The notes under the pieces: model-generated
The model's input: only the letters and a program-made list of their open reading frames with translations
Databases searched by the model: none
Told to the model about the DNA's origin: nothing
Made by a program: the position numbers and the translations under genes
NCBI GenBank assembly: GCA_028532985.1
Contig: JANCIK010000004.1
Location: forward strand, 1,736,001 to 1,800,000
DNA length: 64,000 nucleotides
Origin: Stropharia rugosoannulata
Taxonomy: Eukaryota > Basidiomycota > Agaricomycetes > Agaricales > Strophariaceae
Direction: 5' to 3'
Part shown: positions 45,257 to 59,320 of the stretch, in pieces
Layout: each line of letters opens with the position of its first letter
Position numbering within the stretch: the first letter of the stretch is position 1

Positions 45257-45799
45257 TTACGTCTTGATTGTGACAGGCTCAAGGACACCTCCCGTAATAA
45301 GGACAGGGCTGCCATCTGTACCATTGATTGCGTATGTGTTGGTTAGGACAATGTTGTAGTCTGCACCAGCGACGAAGAAAGCATGTGGAACCTGTAGGAC
45401 TTTATTATTAGTACATACTCATTTTTCGAGTATGTCCTCTTACAGTGACGCTGAATGAGTCATACAAGGCACCAAGGGGGATGGTGCGACGAGCAAGAAC
45501 AATTGGGGACTCAAACCCGTTGTTGTTGGGGGATGGAACCTCAATGGTGTAGTCGATGAAGTGGGCAACTATGTTAAAGTTTTTGACAGCACAGGTCAGA
45601 TTAGTTGAGATATGAATTGCCTGGAGAGTAGCGTTATTAATGCTGCAGAGTACGGATGGGCATGACTTACGTCGCCGGCCTTGAAAGTGGTCGGGGAAAC
45701 TGTCAGGTCTCCAAAGCGGTCCGCCTCTGCACAGATCAGAGCCGCACTGGCGAGGGAAGCAGCGGAGACAAGAGAAATTATGGAGGCTGCAAACTTCAT
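45257..45799 (-). CDS. Small secreted protein, fungal
   Basis: Signal peptide MKFAASIISLVSAASLASAA at the start codon 45799-45797. The mature part contains FGDLTVSPTTFKAGD|, TNLTCAVKNFNIVAHFIDYT, VPSPNNNGFESPIVLARRTI, SFSVTVPHAFFVAGADYNIV and a C-terminal ITGGVLEPVTIKT. The spacing of strands suggests an Ig-like beta sandwich, and two Cys are placed for one disulphide. Three introns. Similar short secreted proteins occur in many Agaricomycetes. No function known. Confidence 0.8.
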
Positions 45800-46199
45800 G
45801 GTAAATGCTAGGAAGATGTTTCCAGTTTACTTCTTAGGCTTCTACAGCTCTGCTTTTATACTAATCTACCATGGCTAAGGTCATGATCTAATTATAGATT
45901 TGTTATATTTATAAATCTTCTCGAGTGGTCGAGGTTGCGGCCCTCGGGCCAAATACGGACAGTGGGTAGTATGGAGGGGTATGGTGGCGATGATATTCAT
46001 CTCCTTACATGCTTCTTCCGAATGCTTCCAATTAAACGAGTTTTGCGGGGTGAAATACAGCAGCTCGTTCCTCAAAATCTATGCATAGGGCGGAGGAGGT
46101 TCAAGAATGTCTTGAAGGATGACGGTGTCAGTTTGTATCTTATAGCTTTACGGTGAGATAAAACAGTGGTGGTGGGCTAAGAGAGACCAATAGTCACTT

Positions 46200-46445
46200 C
46201 TAAAGACGCTTTTCGGCTGGAGTGATCTGAGCGCCACACTCTGCCACACATTCAGCCTTCCTCGCTCCACGCTGTGCACACTTGTGTACATATTGTCGAT
46301 CCTTACCAGACGAGATGTGTATTCCCGGAACCGGCGTTGCACTTATCGGCCATGTCGGCGACGTTTTACTAACGTTGACAAGCAATATGTACAAACCTGT
46401 AGAAATGGTCAGCATCATCTTCAGACATATATACATAAGAAAGCT
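46200..46445 (-). CDS. Possible small Cys-containing protein, uncertain
   Basis: A minus-strand frame contains HKCAQRGARKAECVAECGA, with three Cys and a charged C-terminus (PAEKRL, stop just after). No signal peptide is seen in frame, but an upstream exon cannot be excluded. I recognise no family. It lies in the 947-bp interval between the small secreted protein and the glucan synthase 3' end; the rest of that interval (45800-46199, 46446-46746) shows nothing. Confidence 0.2.
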   Translation of the reverse strand, partial: SFLMYICLKMMLTISTGLYILLVNVSKTSPTWPISATPVPGIHISSGKDRQYVHKCAQRGARKAECVAECGAQITPAEKRL

Positions 46446-46746
46446 TCAGACTCAAAAGCGTTCAAGTTGCTCCGAAAATTCAATAATGCCTACATAAAGA
46501 GGACTCGTATATGGCCTTTGGAATGATAGTGTTTGTTATTTTGGTAGGTAAATACGGTCATGAATGTGTGTAGATATTAATGTTGGCAATTGTGATCTAT
46601 GATGTAAAGACATGCAGTGAAGGCGTGACGAACAGTACTGTAACAGGTTTAGTAGATTCCATATATAACATGTCCGTAAAAAAAGTCCTTGGGAATGAAC
46701 CTTTTGTGTCTGTCCAATTATTAGATTAATGCTAAGAGGAATGAAA

Positions 46747-49700
46747 TTATGGTCGGGCTGGAAGGACATGATTAGCAGACGTCTTGAACCGCATATATGA
46801 TGCTTACCCAATTGTTCCTTGCGGTAGAACCAGAAGTAGCCTAGCACAATGATAAGTTGACATACTAGGGCTATCCAAAATAATGGAAGGGCCAGAGGAC
46901 TCCCTAAAAGAATGTTAGCCTCCGTAACTTTGATAATCGTCTTTAAAATCACTTACCTGATAGGCCGTCCGAGAAGTCCCACTTGGCAGCGTCGGGGAAG
47001 ACGGACCCAGGACCAACGGCATTAGGGGCAGTAGCTCTCGCAACCATAACGCAAATGGAACCAATAATCTGTGCCAGAGCCAAAGTAGCGCAAACATGCA
47101 GACGAGAAAGGGTCTGTGCTTTTCGTCAGAAACCAGATGAGATGTCATGTTATACGTCCACTTACTTGAAGAAGAATCATTCCTAGGCCGACGCCTTGAA
47201 TGGCATCTAGAACACCCAACCACAGCCAAAGAGAGATGCCGAGATATGGACCACCACTACCAGCCCAGGGAATGTACAAAGCAAGGGAAGATGTACCCCA
47301 GAGCATCTGCCAATGGGTTAGAAAAAACTTTATGAGGATACTTCGACAACACTCACCTGACACCATCGAGGCGCTCCAAGACCGACAGCAAAGACTGGCA
47401 AGAGCCATGTATGCGTCTTGCTGAAGTGAGTCAGTATGTATAGCATTCCAGCCCATACGAAAATGAAGAAGGCAACGACAAGTATCAGAATTTGCCATTT
47501 GGGAATGGGCACACTCCATAAGAAAGTCCAGTTACGTCCATAAGGCTTTCAAAAAAGAGTCAGCTAATAATAGCATTGGCATTCACACATGGACATACCC
47601 CACTCAGCCAGTAATCGCGAAGAATTTCTGACGCCAAAAACCAAAGCACGAGTTTACGCCTGAACAGTGTCTTCAAGAAGTGCGGAACCTTAGGAGGGGT
47701 CTGACGGTAATATTCTAGTAGAATGAGAAGTTAGGACACAATTTGCAAAGGCTGCGAATGTCATTACCTGGAAGCCCATAAAGCATCAGGTAGCTGAACA
47801 CGAAACTCATGACGGCAAGGGGCCAGACAATGGTCACAATCCACCATGGCGAGATGTAATCACTGACACGCCCATTCAGGTTATAACCCCAATACCAAAG
47901 CGCTGCAACCCAAATCTGCTGAGACCCCTGAACGATACATGCCCGTAGAGTCCAAACTTCAGTCGCAGCACCCTAGATATAAATTAATAACGGGTTCAAA
48001 GAGGGACAATGACCAAGGAACTTACAGCTTCTTCTCCAAAGTTGAGACCGAAGAACAAAAATCCGGCCGCAGAACCAACAGCATAACACCACGTTGCAGC
48101 GTGTGCAAGTGCGTCATGCGCCGAGGCCAACGACGAATGGACGGATGGAAGACCGATCAGGAAGAACGCTAGACCAAAGAATATCCATGGGAAAGAGAGG
48201 ACGTATATTGAGGGCTTGAGCCTGAACATGGGGTACCACACTGCGGTAGCCGCCAAGAAGATGCCGCCAAGAACATAGAGTTCAAGGTTATCTTGCCAAT
48301 TCCGTCCTGTCAAAAGAGTGATTTGGAAACTTGTAGCGCTCAACATCTGTAAAAAGACGATCAGAGACAGGGTTAGAATATTAGAGGTAGATGACGAACC
48401 TGCCCGAGACCAATAACGATTGTATACAGTGGCCAGCCACCGATCTCCCGAGACATGGTAATTTGCAGGCCTGTCATTGGTACAGTTGGAGGAAGACCAG
48501 CATCGTGATGCTGCAGATTTCCTTCATAATCTGCAGGTGAGAAGGCTTGCATGTTCGGAGCTAAATCAATCAATACACTATCCGAAGATTGATGAGAGCC
48601 AAAAACTTACAATCTGGCCGAGAGTAGAGCGACGGTGTCGGGGTGCCCCAGACAGACTCACGCTGGGATGATCGTATACTTGCTGCACTGTCAAGCTTTT
48701 CTTTGCGCACTTTACCGAAGAACGCTTCTTCACTCTTCACCAGGTACTTCTCAATCGACAGTTCATGTTCAGAATTCTTCGCATTGAGCATTTGGAGTTT
48801 CTGGACGAATTCGGACGCTACGCCTCCATCTGAATCAGTGAACTAAAGGAAGTATTGTCAGTCTACGATCTCGATGAAAGCGTGCGAAAATACATACAGA
48901 GGCAATCGCCTTGTTGAGAGGGGAGTTGGACTTCTCATCCACAATAGAAGAAATTGATTCAACCGATGATACACGCGAGTGAGCACCGAAGGGCCGAGTG
49001 GGAGCCAAACCAGGGTCGAGGAAGGGGTCGGGAGCGTGTTTTTGGTCCTTGGCGATGGTACGGTTTGCGCGTTCTAAGAAAGTGTTGTAACCATTAGACG
49101 AGTTAGGATCAGCTGTGCTCCCACGATTGGCGGCGAAATAGTCTTCCTGTGTGGCGTTATTCGAAAGGTTATCTTGACTCCACTGCGCAGGCGAGCCAGG
49201 GGTGTGCACTCCGGGACTATCATTGAAGCTTCGAGCGTCCCACTCAGGTTGCGTAGGCTGTGCCTGATTAACCGGATTCCAGTCGTCGGTATCAGCCATA
49301 GGACGGACGCCTCCTCCATCGCAATCGGATTCCCTCCAGGCATTTGGTCCAGCCAATGTTCGACTGGTTTGGATACTGCGCCTGTGGAAGTCTTCCATCC
49401 GTTGACGCCACTCAACAACCGGGAAACGTTGGACTGCGGAGCGCGCGCGCAAAATGGCACGTTCCTCTTCAGTGGATTTGAGAGCCATTTTGATAGTCTT
49501 TGTGAGCTGGGAGAGCATGTGATTTGTCGCACTTGACTCGACGGGATACCACTATAACGATATTCGTCAGCGATCCACATTCATTTTCTATATCACAAAT
49601 AACTCACCCAACCAGGCATAAGACCGAGACCACCGAGACGACTGCCAACACCTAGAGCACCTTTGCGACCGAATTCGACAGCGACCAAACCGAAAGGTTC

Positions 49701-52700
49701 ATCACGAGAAGGAATCAAAGCGAAGTCAGCACCGCTGAACAGGTACGGAGGGAGTGCAGTAAACTCTGGTTTAGAGTAGACGCGGTCAGGATACAGTTCC
49801 ATAAGGCGTGCCAATTTTTCGGCAGCAAATCGTCCGTATAAATCAATGACAGGGCCAACAGCGATGAGCTGGATGGTCGGCTTTTTCTCCAACCTATGTA
49901 TCATTTAACAGTAAGCATAAGCAGAGGTTTGAAACGAAAGACATAACACGTACAGGACAGGCATAACATCCGCAATCAAGTCGACACCCTTCTGCTTAGA
50001 CCAGCGACCGACGAACACAAACAGATCAGAGTCGGGATCTTGTCTAATTCCAGCCCATTCCTGAGCTTGTCGCTTGAGTTCCGGACGAGCAGCTTCAGCG
50101 GCCTCATCGATCTGTACGTCCCGGGCAGCTGTAGGAGTCTCATCCAGGGCTGCAATATCACTGGGATCAGGATTGGGCAAGGAGTCGACGTGCTTGAGTG
50201 TCCACAGAGCAGGGTAACGGGCCCAACTACGTTTACCATATTTATCAGATACACCAGCAACACCCACACTCTTTTGATGTGTACTGATGAAGGACGCGGC
50301 CGCATGGAGCAAGTTGAAAGTATTACCGAACTGAACGTATTTCGTGCATTGCTCTTTGCTGATGTTGAAAGCCGAACACACTTCCTTCATTTCTTCCTTT
50401 GTGCGAAGAGGCCACAGACCCTGGAACTCGGCGTTGTGCAGCGACAAGCAGACGGGAATGACCTTAGGGAGGAGGTAAATAGGGGCTAGCGCACCATGGT
50501 AATCGTTGACATGGTAGATATCGATGGTAGGAAAACGGCGGATAGTAGCAGCAATGGCCTGATTCCATGTCGAATAGAAGATAGCGGAGCTCAGATCGTC
50601 CATGCGCGCGGGGTAAGGGTCAGATTTGGTTTGTGCCCTGAAGACGGGACTGTCAAGAATGACGTAGGTAATGTTATCCAGAACGTGCGTCTCAACCTCG
50701 ATGAGATATGGCTCTCCGAAAATGATAACCTCGATAGGTTCAGCTGGATCACCAGCAGGATAGTCCAAGTCCTTAACCTTGGGAATAACCCAAATCAGGT
50801 CGACATCCGTCATAGCTTTGCCCATGAGACTGGACATGACACCAAGACCTCCGATCTTGACTTTCAGCTTCCAATCAATGATCTCGTACTCCAAGGTGGC
50901 AATCAGAACCTTTCTGCGCTTGCTCTTATCTTCCGGCCAACCAATGACTTCGCCCGTGTGTTTGTGGCCGAACAATTTCTCCGAAATCGGAGTCGAGTCT
51001 TTGAGGTCGGAAGTAGACTTGTTGCCGAAGATGGGGAAGTAATTCGTATGGTTCTTGACCTTAACACCATATTGATTGTGTTTGATTCCATAGAATGTCC
51101 ACATGAAGACAAGGACGGCAAGGACACCAGTGATCAAGGGGATGGAAAGAAGAAGAGCATACATCACGATACCGACAACAGCCTGACCTCTGGGCTGAAG
51201 TGACCAAGTCATGGTGGAGTCGTCGACAATGAGGGTCCATGAAAGATGGGGAGCTGGCGGGGCAGAGATATTCAGATAGTTTGGTGCGACACTATTCGGC
51301 GGTAGGCGGTCCAATACACCATCACCGTCAGAGTCTCCATAGAAGTAATCATCGAAGCCCCAGACGTTGAGCTGAACATATGTTGGCCATGTAGCCATAA
51401 TTGCCAATTCCCACTTTCCATCGTCGTTTTGTTCCATTAGATTGCTGATACCAGAGTCGAAGCCCCAATTATTGAAAGGCCCACGGGTTAAGAATTGCGG
51501 CACGCGACGAGGCTTTCCTGAATAATCGTAGTCCGCGTGAATCATCTGAGCGGCAGACATGGTAGATTGACTCCAGTCTTAAATGATGTTAGTAAAAATA
51601 GGACCAACGTATCGGTAAGAAGACTTACATTGGACCTGAATATGGTTTCCTTTCCAGAAGAAATCTGAGCTCTGGAAAACAGACTTGTTGATGGTGGTAA
51701 CGTCCTCCCAAGGTGCCCAATCGCTCCAGTCTTGCCCGAAATTCCAAGAGTAACGGAACATATCAGCACCATATGCGCGATGGGTGAAAGTATATTGATC
51801 ATTTGAAAGAGTGAACGACGAGTTGGTATCGTAGTCATTTGTGGGGAAGACCATAACATTATTAGGAGCCCCTTTACGAAGCAGGAAATGATCGACCGTC
51901 TAATGTATTACGTCAGATGGCTGGATATTGATGAGACAAAATAAAGTACATACCCCCGTACCTCCGGTCCCGTCTGCTGTAGTGGGATTGCTGACAGTAA
52001 TTTCCAGGACGCCATCAGGGAAGTTAGTCAATGTTGCAGACCATGCCCAAACTGTGAATGAAACGCCGGAGAGCGTGGAGGTGTTTTGTGATTGAGCGGC
52101 GCCACAGTTGACATTTGTGATAGTCGGTGCACCGCCATGCCCTGAAGAAGACATATTAAGCGTTATGCTCTGTGTAACGGCATTGCAATTCATGACAGTG
52201 TTAAATTCAAATGAAATGTCGGCGGTTGTGGCGTTGACGTCGCCTGGGTTGGCTTGAAGGCGGGCGTCGTGACCTGGTGCAAATCGTGTGATATATGGTG
52301 GGGGAGGTGTCCACTGGGCAACGGGAACGAGTGCTTTGAAGCTGTAAGGAGACATGGTAACCTGAGGCAAACAGCCGATCCAAGGGGCCGCATTATTGTG
52401 ATTAGCAGACGATAGAGAGTCCTGCAAAGTATAGTTTTCATACGGCGCGAACAAATTTCTCAGAGTGACGCCGGAATTGAAAGGCGATGAAATCCAATTG
52501 CTCTGCTTGCAGTCAAACTTGTACGTCTGAGTGGTATTCTCGTTTGTGAACAGCATCCAGACGACGTCCTTGAATGTACCTGTGATGTTTTGATAGCCAG
52601 TCAGCTCTGAACGTGCAACAGACCAGAGTCCCATCTCTGTGGCAGTGCCATTTGAACCAGGCCGTTCAATGAAGTACGTCCAGTTACCCAGTTGAACTAA

Positions 52701-54779
52701 ATTAAATCCGTCTTGTAAAGCCCCGTACGTTTGGCGCATATGGAAGAACTGCGAAAACATAAGTCGGCTATCGGCAGTTGGGTCGAAATGATCAAGGGCG
52801 TTCCAGTCATCGTGACAGCCCACTAGCGCCTTTTCCAGCGGCATATTGAAGTATTGCTCGGACCCAAGAACATAACATCCATGTCGCTTCCAAGCCTGGT
52901 TACTGATCATGGATTGCCGTCTGTAGTGGCCATTAGTCTCTATCGCCGCTGACTTTCTTAATAGTAAAAATGACTTGCCCATAAAGATAGTTCGAAGCGC
53001 CGTTATCGTACAGGTAGAAGTTTTGCTCTTCCCCGTAGTAAAGCTAAAATAGGGGGGATATCAGAAATCCGCATGTAACCAAAAGTGTTTGATCTTTACC
53101 AGAGGGATACCTGGCATCACTAAGGAGGAAATGAAAGTAGCTAAAACACTTTTCTGCGTTCCAGACTCGAGACTTGGCCAGCGAAAAATATCGAAATTGC
53201 TGCTTCCGTACATATGACGGGGGTCTACCTGGTTTGTGGAGGGATTCAAAAAATCGTTGTTGACAAACATCTGATTCCAAGCCGTAACAAAGTTGACGTC
53301 GACGTCGAAAGCGACTTGCAAGTTTCCGTCCATTCCCAAAAAACGAGAGAGTGAGCGATAGATGGAATAATGGAAGGCGACACCATCCAGTGCATTGAGG
53401 GGTGCACTCCTAAGGAAAAATTCATTCTGGCTGGAGGTGACGTTGGCAGCTGCAAGAAAACCTGCCGGTTTCTGGGTGGGAGTTCGCCCACGTCCCCTGG
53501 CAGAAGGTCAGCATACAGAGAGTGGATCGGCAAAACTACATACAGATATAGCGAGCCGAAGGTATCGCCGCCAGTAACTTCTCCAGGAATAAAGAAGTTA
53601 TTTTTGCCCAAGGCTGCGGCGCAAGCCCGTGTACTCGAAGCCCAGGTAGCAAGGGCATCTACAGTAACTTGAGTGGCTTTATCGATACGAATGGCGTCAA
53701 TGTCCAGTGCCTTGATGGTTAAACAGGAGAAAGTTTTCAGCTTGTCCATGACACTTGGCCTCCACTCCCGGAGACGGTCTTGCACTGAAGCAAATTTTGA
53801 TAATTGACGTTGCCAATCAGGGTGGACACCAAAAGCTTCCATATCCCCATATTGATCAAAATCCGAAATTATGCACCCATTCGCTTGGACGTCCACGACG
53901 GTGCCATCATCTTGCCAAAAAACAGGGAGTTGGCATGATTTGTTACGGTCATTACCGATCTGATCATAATCAATTATGCCTTGCGGACGCTGCTACGTGG
54001 CTAACGACGAACCTCGAAATCACGATATTGAGTGAAATTCCATGGGATATAATTGGGGTTCTTCCACACAGTATTATACTCGTTGAGGTCAAAGGGTGTA
54101 CTCTCGTTAAGATGGCTGGCGCATTCTGCGTTAGCGCCTGACGATCTGCAAATGAATAGATTCTTACCCTTCAAAACCAAGAAGATCCCCCATGGTACCG
54201 ACGGTGAAATCTGCCATGAAATACATGCCGCGGGCATGAATGGCGTCGATAGTAGCTCGCCAATCATTGATAGTGCCCCAATGAGGATCTAGTACAGTGA
54301 AGTCAAGAGGAGAGTAACCTGCAACATTCATGAGCGCTGGGGTATGAATTTGCATGCAAGGGAAGCAACGCACTGTCGGCTTGCCAAATCATGTTGAGGA
54401 AAGGCGTGCCGGACATGAAAATGACCTTGATGCCCATGCCTTGGAGGTAGTCCAACCGTGCGGTGAGGCCCTTGAGGTCTCCACCATAGCGCAATTGGGT
54501 TTCCCTTATATCGTATTCGTAGACGGATTTGAAGAAATTGTTATTCGTTGGATCGCCATCAGCCCACTTGTCAAGGAGGATAGTATATGTGGGCAGAGCA
54601 CGCCAGTTCTGGGGCGACGGGGTGTAGGTGGTGTTGGGGCGCTCGGACTGGTACTGGGTGGGATCGGATGCATCCTGGTTGATGTTAACGTTGTAGTCGG
54701 TGAGGTCACTGCGGTAGGGCGAGGCAAGGGCGAGGGGAGCGAGGTGGAGGAGTGCGCTGAGAACAGCGGACACACGCAT
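46747..54779 (-). CDS. AGS1: Cell-wall alpha-1,3-glucan synthase
   Basis: Large plasma-membrane enzyme that builds alpha-1,3-glucan. From the start: signal peptide ([20 protein letters not shown]); a GH13 alpha-amylase-like extracellular domain ([54 protein letters not shown] with the catalytic-type Asp, about 53680-53720); one membrane span near 51130; and a GT5 glycogen-synthase-like cytosolic domain ([60 protein letters not shown], the E-x7-E pair). A multi-spanning C-terminal exporter-like region (about 46.8-48.4 kb) follows and ends [15 protein letters not shown]. The last intron ends at about 46758 and restores the usual KEQL..P ending. Many introns; roughly 2,300 residues, near the family size. 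Confidence 0.95.
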
Positions 54780-54982
54780 TACGGGGAGGCCAGTGGGCGT
54801 AGGGATAGTAGGGTAAGGGAGTGGAAAGAAGAGAAGGCGCAACGCCTAGGAGGAGACAAGAATGTATGCAGACGAGTGACGGGGCGCGGCGGGCAAAGGC
54901 CTTGTTTGGCGGTGTTGTGGATGCCGGGGCAGATTTTGCACGGCTGGGCTAACAATAGACAGGTTGCCATGTAGATAACTTG
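54780..54982. promoter_or_regulatory. Divergent promoter, glucan synthase / STE11-type MAPKKK
   Basis: Only 203 bp separate the two start codons. GC-rich with no TATA box; it includes gacggggcgcggcggg near 54880. Confidence 0.55.
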
Positions 54983-57900
54983 ATGCTTGCCAGCTACGAC
55001 GACCTGCCCGCGTCCCCCGTCGTCCATGCCCCCCGCGCCGCCATGAACAACGTCCAGCCCCGCAGGTACCAGCCCTATGTCCCCGCAGAGCCCCCCGCCG
55101 GCATGCCCTATGCCGCCTTCCTCCGCACCTGGGCCGACGACGACGTCCGGCGCTGGCTCGTCGACATCAGGTGTGAGGACCACGCCGACTCCTTCCGTGC
55201 CCACGACATCCGCGGCGATCTACTCCTCGAGCTTGACCAGCCCACTCTCAGGGAGATGGGCATAGTCAGTATCGGCGACCGCCTCCGCATCCTCAGCGCA
55301 GTCAAGCTTCTGCGACAGAGGGCCGCTAACCGCTCGCCCTCCCCGTCCGTCCTCGCCCCCACCCATCGCGCGAACACCAGCATCGACCACGACCACAAGC
55401 CGCTGTCCGACAAGCAGGATGCCTCCGCGGGCAGGTCGGGCAAGGGCAGACTCGAAAACGTGCGGCCGGCGCCATTGCAGCTTAACTCGAACGCGCATCG
55501 GGGGGATCTGCCTGCCATCATACGCGAACAGCCTGACTCTGCGAGGAGTACGAGCAACCCTCCGATCCGCCCCTTGCCTCTGCCCACCCAACCTACGCCA
55601 CCCGCCAACACCCAGTTGAATACGCCTAGCAGTAGTGCACATTCCATCACGCCTGGTCTCCGCCCGGGCCTCCCTCCTCTGCCGCCTCCTCCCCGCGGCC
55701 AGCCGCCCCTGCCGCCGAGTCGCAGCTCAAACCGCACACACCAATGGTCGAGCACGCCGCCCCAGGACGCCCCGTCCTACACACCCCCGCTTCCGCCCCA
55801 GTCGGGCCATCTCACACCCTCGTCAAACAACTGGGCAAACCATCATCTCCCTGCCGATCCGCGCCCCGGAAATCCAGGAGGAGTGAAGCCATTGGCACGG
55901 GCAATCTCGCCCGTCCCGCCTGCGCGTCTCCGACCGCCCAATCAGCCTAGCGGACGTAGCAATATCAGTGGCCTCACTGGCTCTTCCCCAAACAAGAGGC
56001 TCGCGGGCAACTCCCATCCCTACGCTAACCCACAAGCCGCGCTCCACCCCCCATCGAACCTCGCAACTAATCTTTCCCCGATTGATGAATCATTTTCGGC
56101 GCATCACTCTCCGCCCACGCCCTCGCCGCCCACACAAGGCTATACAGTTGGACGCGGCCCATTCGCTGCAGGGTCATCCGCCAATGCCCAATATAGCCTC
56201 GACGATCTGCGCAGGAAACTCGTCAAGTTTGTTCTCCCAGACGATGGCCATTCTTCAACTATCGACGTGACGGCTTGCACAGGGGGTATTGAGGTACTCG
56301 AGAGAGTTTTGAAGAAGTTCGGCAAGGGTAATTTCAAAAACGATGACCATATGGAGGCCTCTCACACTGAAGAAGGAGGACTCTTGGTTGACGGATGGGG
56401 CGTATACATGGATTTGGGTGGGGACGATGGGCCACGTACGTTTTCTCTTCCTTACAGTCGTATAAACACATCCCTCATATGTTTACAGCACAACCTTTAA
56501 CTGAGGCTGAGCTCCTTTCCATTTGCCATGCCCCCGACCATCCTACTCGCGAACATGGCTTGATTCTGAGGCGCACGCGTCGGTCCGATGATCGCAGTGC
56601 CAGTCCAGCCTCTACGACAACTTCAAGGAACACGAAGCGCGCGAGCTCTATCAGCATTCTGAGCGGTCTTGGAGTCTCAGATCCAGAGAAGGCATTGGAG
56701 GCTGCCGCGCTTTCTAACGGTCGCCTCAGCCCATCCGCTAACGCGAAGCGGCCATCCAAGCTGCGCAGCTTCTTTGGTCAGCGCCCGCCTAGCGAGCTCA
56801 TCACAAACCATTTGACAGAGTACTTCCCCAACACTGAAAAAAAGGTGCTGCAGCGCACGGCGCGTCATAGTATGATGCGCAGACGCGAAAGCGTGGCCTC
56901 GTCGTACAACCAAAGGTATAGTAGCAGCCACAGTTCTGGCGGAAGGCGCTCCTTTTCTCCTCGCTCCTCGATATCAACCATCCCCCCTCCTGTTCCCGAA
57001 AAACATGTTGCCTACGAGACGGTCGAGGATCTCCCGCGCATGTCATTATCCACTGAGGATGGCCGGTCTGTCGACCTGCCTTTGGACGACGATAGGTCAC
57101 CCCAGCTCCTCCCTCCCATTCCCTTCCCTAGTGAGTCGTTCTCTGAGTCTATTGAAGGCGTCACCCGCCGGCCAGCTTCTCGCGCCACCTCCATTTCCTC
57201 GAAGCGCATGAGCTATATGACAGAGCTGCGCAGTAAGCGTGATAGGTCGGACACAGCCAGCCTGATGACTGTGGACGAAATCACAGCGAATGTCGAGAAT
57301 AGGGTGAGCAAGCACGATCGTGAAGATGATCTAGATGGATGGACTAAGGTCGACAACGAGATCGACAGCATTGTTCCTAAGGCCGTTGCAGATAGCGACA
57401 GCGACGTTGATGTTGAGGCGGCTACGTCCGAGGATGAAGACATCTCGGAAGACGACGAAGACGAAACGCTTCGCGAAGAGGAAGAAGAGCTTAGTTTGGA
57501 CGTGGATGAGGACGGCTGTATTCGGAATGTTGTCAGCGCAAAGACAGGTAAAATTGTTTGCTTTTCTCACTATACACATTGTCTTATATTTCTCAGCGAA
57601 CAAGTGGATCAAGGGTGCTCTCATCGGTGCTGGATCCTTTGGCAAGGTCTACCTGGGAATGGACGCATCGAGCGGTTTGCTTATGGCTGTCAAACAAGTT
57701 GAACTCCCGACAGGATCCGCTCCAAACCAGGAGCGCAAGAAAAGCATGCTCAACGCTCTTGAACGCGAGATCGAATTACTCAAAAACCTCCAACATGAAA
57801 ACATTGTGCAATATCTTTGTGAGTACTCATATTTGTTGCATCTGCTTTACATTCTCAATCGTTCGTTCAAGACTCTTCGATTGATGACGAATGCTTGAAC

Positions 57901-58583
57901 ATCTTCTTGGAGTATGTTCCCGGTGGATCTGTGACTGCCCTATTGCGGAACTACGGTGCCTTCGAAGAGCCTTTAGTCAAAAACTTTGTGCGGCAGATCC
58001 TGCAAGGCCTGGACTACCTTCATGAGCGCGATATCATCCATCGTGATATCAAAGGAGCGAACATTCTGGTTGACAACAAGGGTGGTATTAAGATATCTGA
58101 TTTCGGCATATCCAAGAAAGTCGACGATAGTAAGTATATTGTCCCCGTGATATTGCCACAGACTGATAATCCCTTTCCACAAGATCTTCTTACTGGCAAC
58201 CGTATCAACCGGCCTTCGCTGCAAGGCTCAGTGTTTTGGATGGCGCCTGAAGTTGTTAAACAAACTGGCCACACTCGGAAAGCTGATATCTGGAGTGTTG
58301 GTTGTCTGGTTGTTGAGATGCTTACGGGAGAACATCCTTGGGCGCAACTCACTCAGATGCAGGCTATCTTCAAGGTGATTGTCTCGCGTTGTTGTTTCAC
58401 TCTTACAGGACAGCTAACAGGTAGACACAGATTGGGTCCTCAGCGCGGCCAACGATTCCTTCAGATATCTCAGCTGATGCTCAGGACTTCCTACGCAAGA
58501 CATTCGAAATCGACCATGAAGCTAGACCTACAGCAGCAGAGTTATTGCAACACCCATGGATTGTTCCTGCCAAGTCGAAATAA
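54983..58583 (+). CDS. STE11: STE11/Byr2-type MAP kinase kinase kinase
   Basis: Ser/Thr kinase at the top of pheromone, filamentation and stress MAPK cascades. Domains in order: a SAM domain (about residues 40-110: [40 protein letters not shown]); a long Pro/Ser-rich linker; a Ras-binding-like segment ([20 protein letters not shown]); a second disordered stretch with an acidic patch (about 57420-57510); then the kinase domain. There: [29 protein letters not shown] (catalytic Lys), [33 protein letters not shown] and [20 protein letters not shown]. It ends [15 protein letters not shown]. Introns cut at least at 56434, 57548, 57820, 58130 and 58372. The start could instead be the Met at about 55043 (MNNVQPRRY). 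Confidence 0.95.
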
Positions 58584-59318
58584 GTCAAGTGAAGGACCTC
58601 ATGACACTCGTACACTTTTGACATACCCTTTATGTTTTATGTACTTATCTTGTCCCTGTTCCGATCTCCTCCTTCGCCTTTCTGTTTTCATATCCTCGCA
58701 TCATCTGGACTAAATTATTTTTTTGCTGTTATGATCTCTGTTTCATCAAGGATTCGTCTGTATTGTAGTTTTTCCTGTTCACATGCCATATCGAGTGCTA
58801 TTTTGGGTGTCCGTGTACTAATAACACAACCGTATGGTACAATCTATGTAGACTTTCGACACTCCCCTCTCATCTACGTTGTAATCGTCTTTTGTTCGGT
58901 CTCAGCTACAGATGCCAGAATGGAGCAGTTGGACGTAATCTCGCCCCCGTCTACTCAACACTGAATGAGTTCTCGGAAAGTCTCCATGGTTTTTGGCCGG
59001 AAGTATGGCATCGCACTCTTGAATTCATCCGACATCTTTTTGCAGACAAGCTTAAGTACATAATGCTGAATCCAAAAAAAGACACTATGACCTCTTGAGA
59101 GATGTATGCGGAAATATAAGGATAATATAGCACAATAAAGGGATTCGACTCGCATGAGTCATGACTCGGCTTTCTATGCTCCGTCAGCGACTCAATGTGA
59201 CTGAGACTTAAGTAATTATCAGTAGCTATTGAATATTCCATAGGATTGGAGTCTTCCACATTGAGTTAGGACGATCCAGTGCAGAGAGCTGCCAACTAAA
59301 ATGTAGCAGCGGACGAGT
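58584..59318. other. 3' region of STE11 gene, no gene
   Basis: T-rich 3' flanking DNA running into the repeat island. Short frames only. Confidence 0.4.
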
Positions 59319-59320
59319 TA

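Noticed and set aside
55108..55755. A 215-codon minus-strand frame
   Set aside because: Antisense shadow of the GC-rich, Pro/Ser-coding linker of the STE11-type kinase gene.
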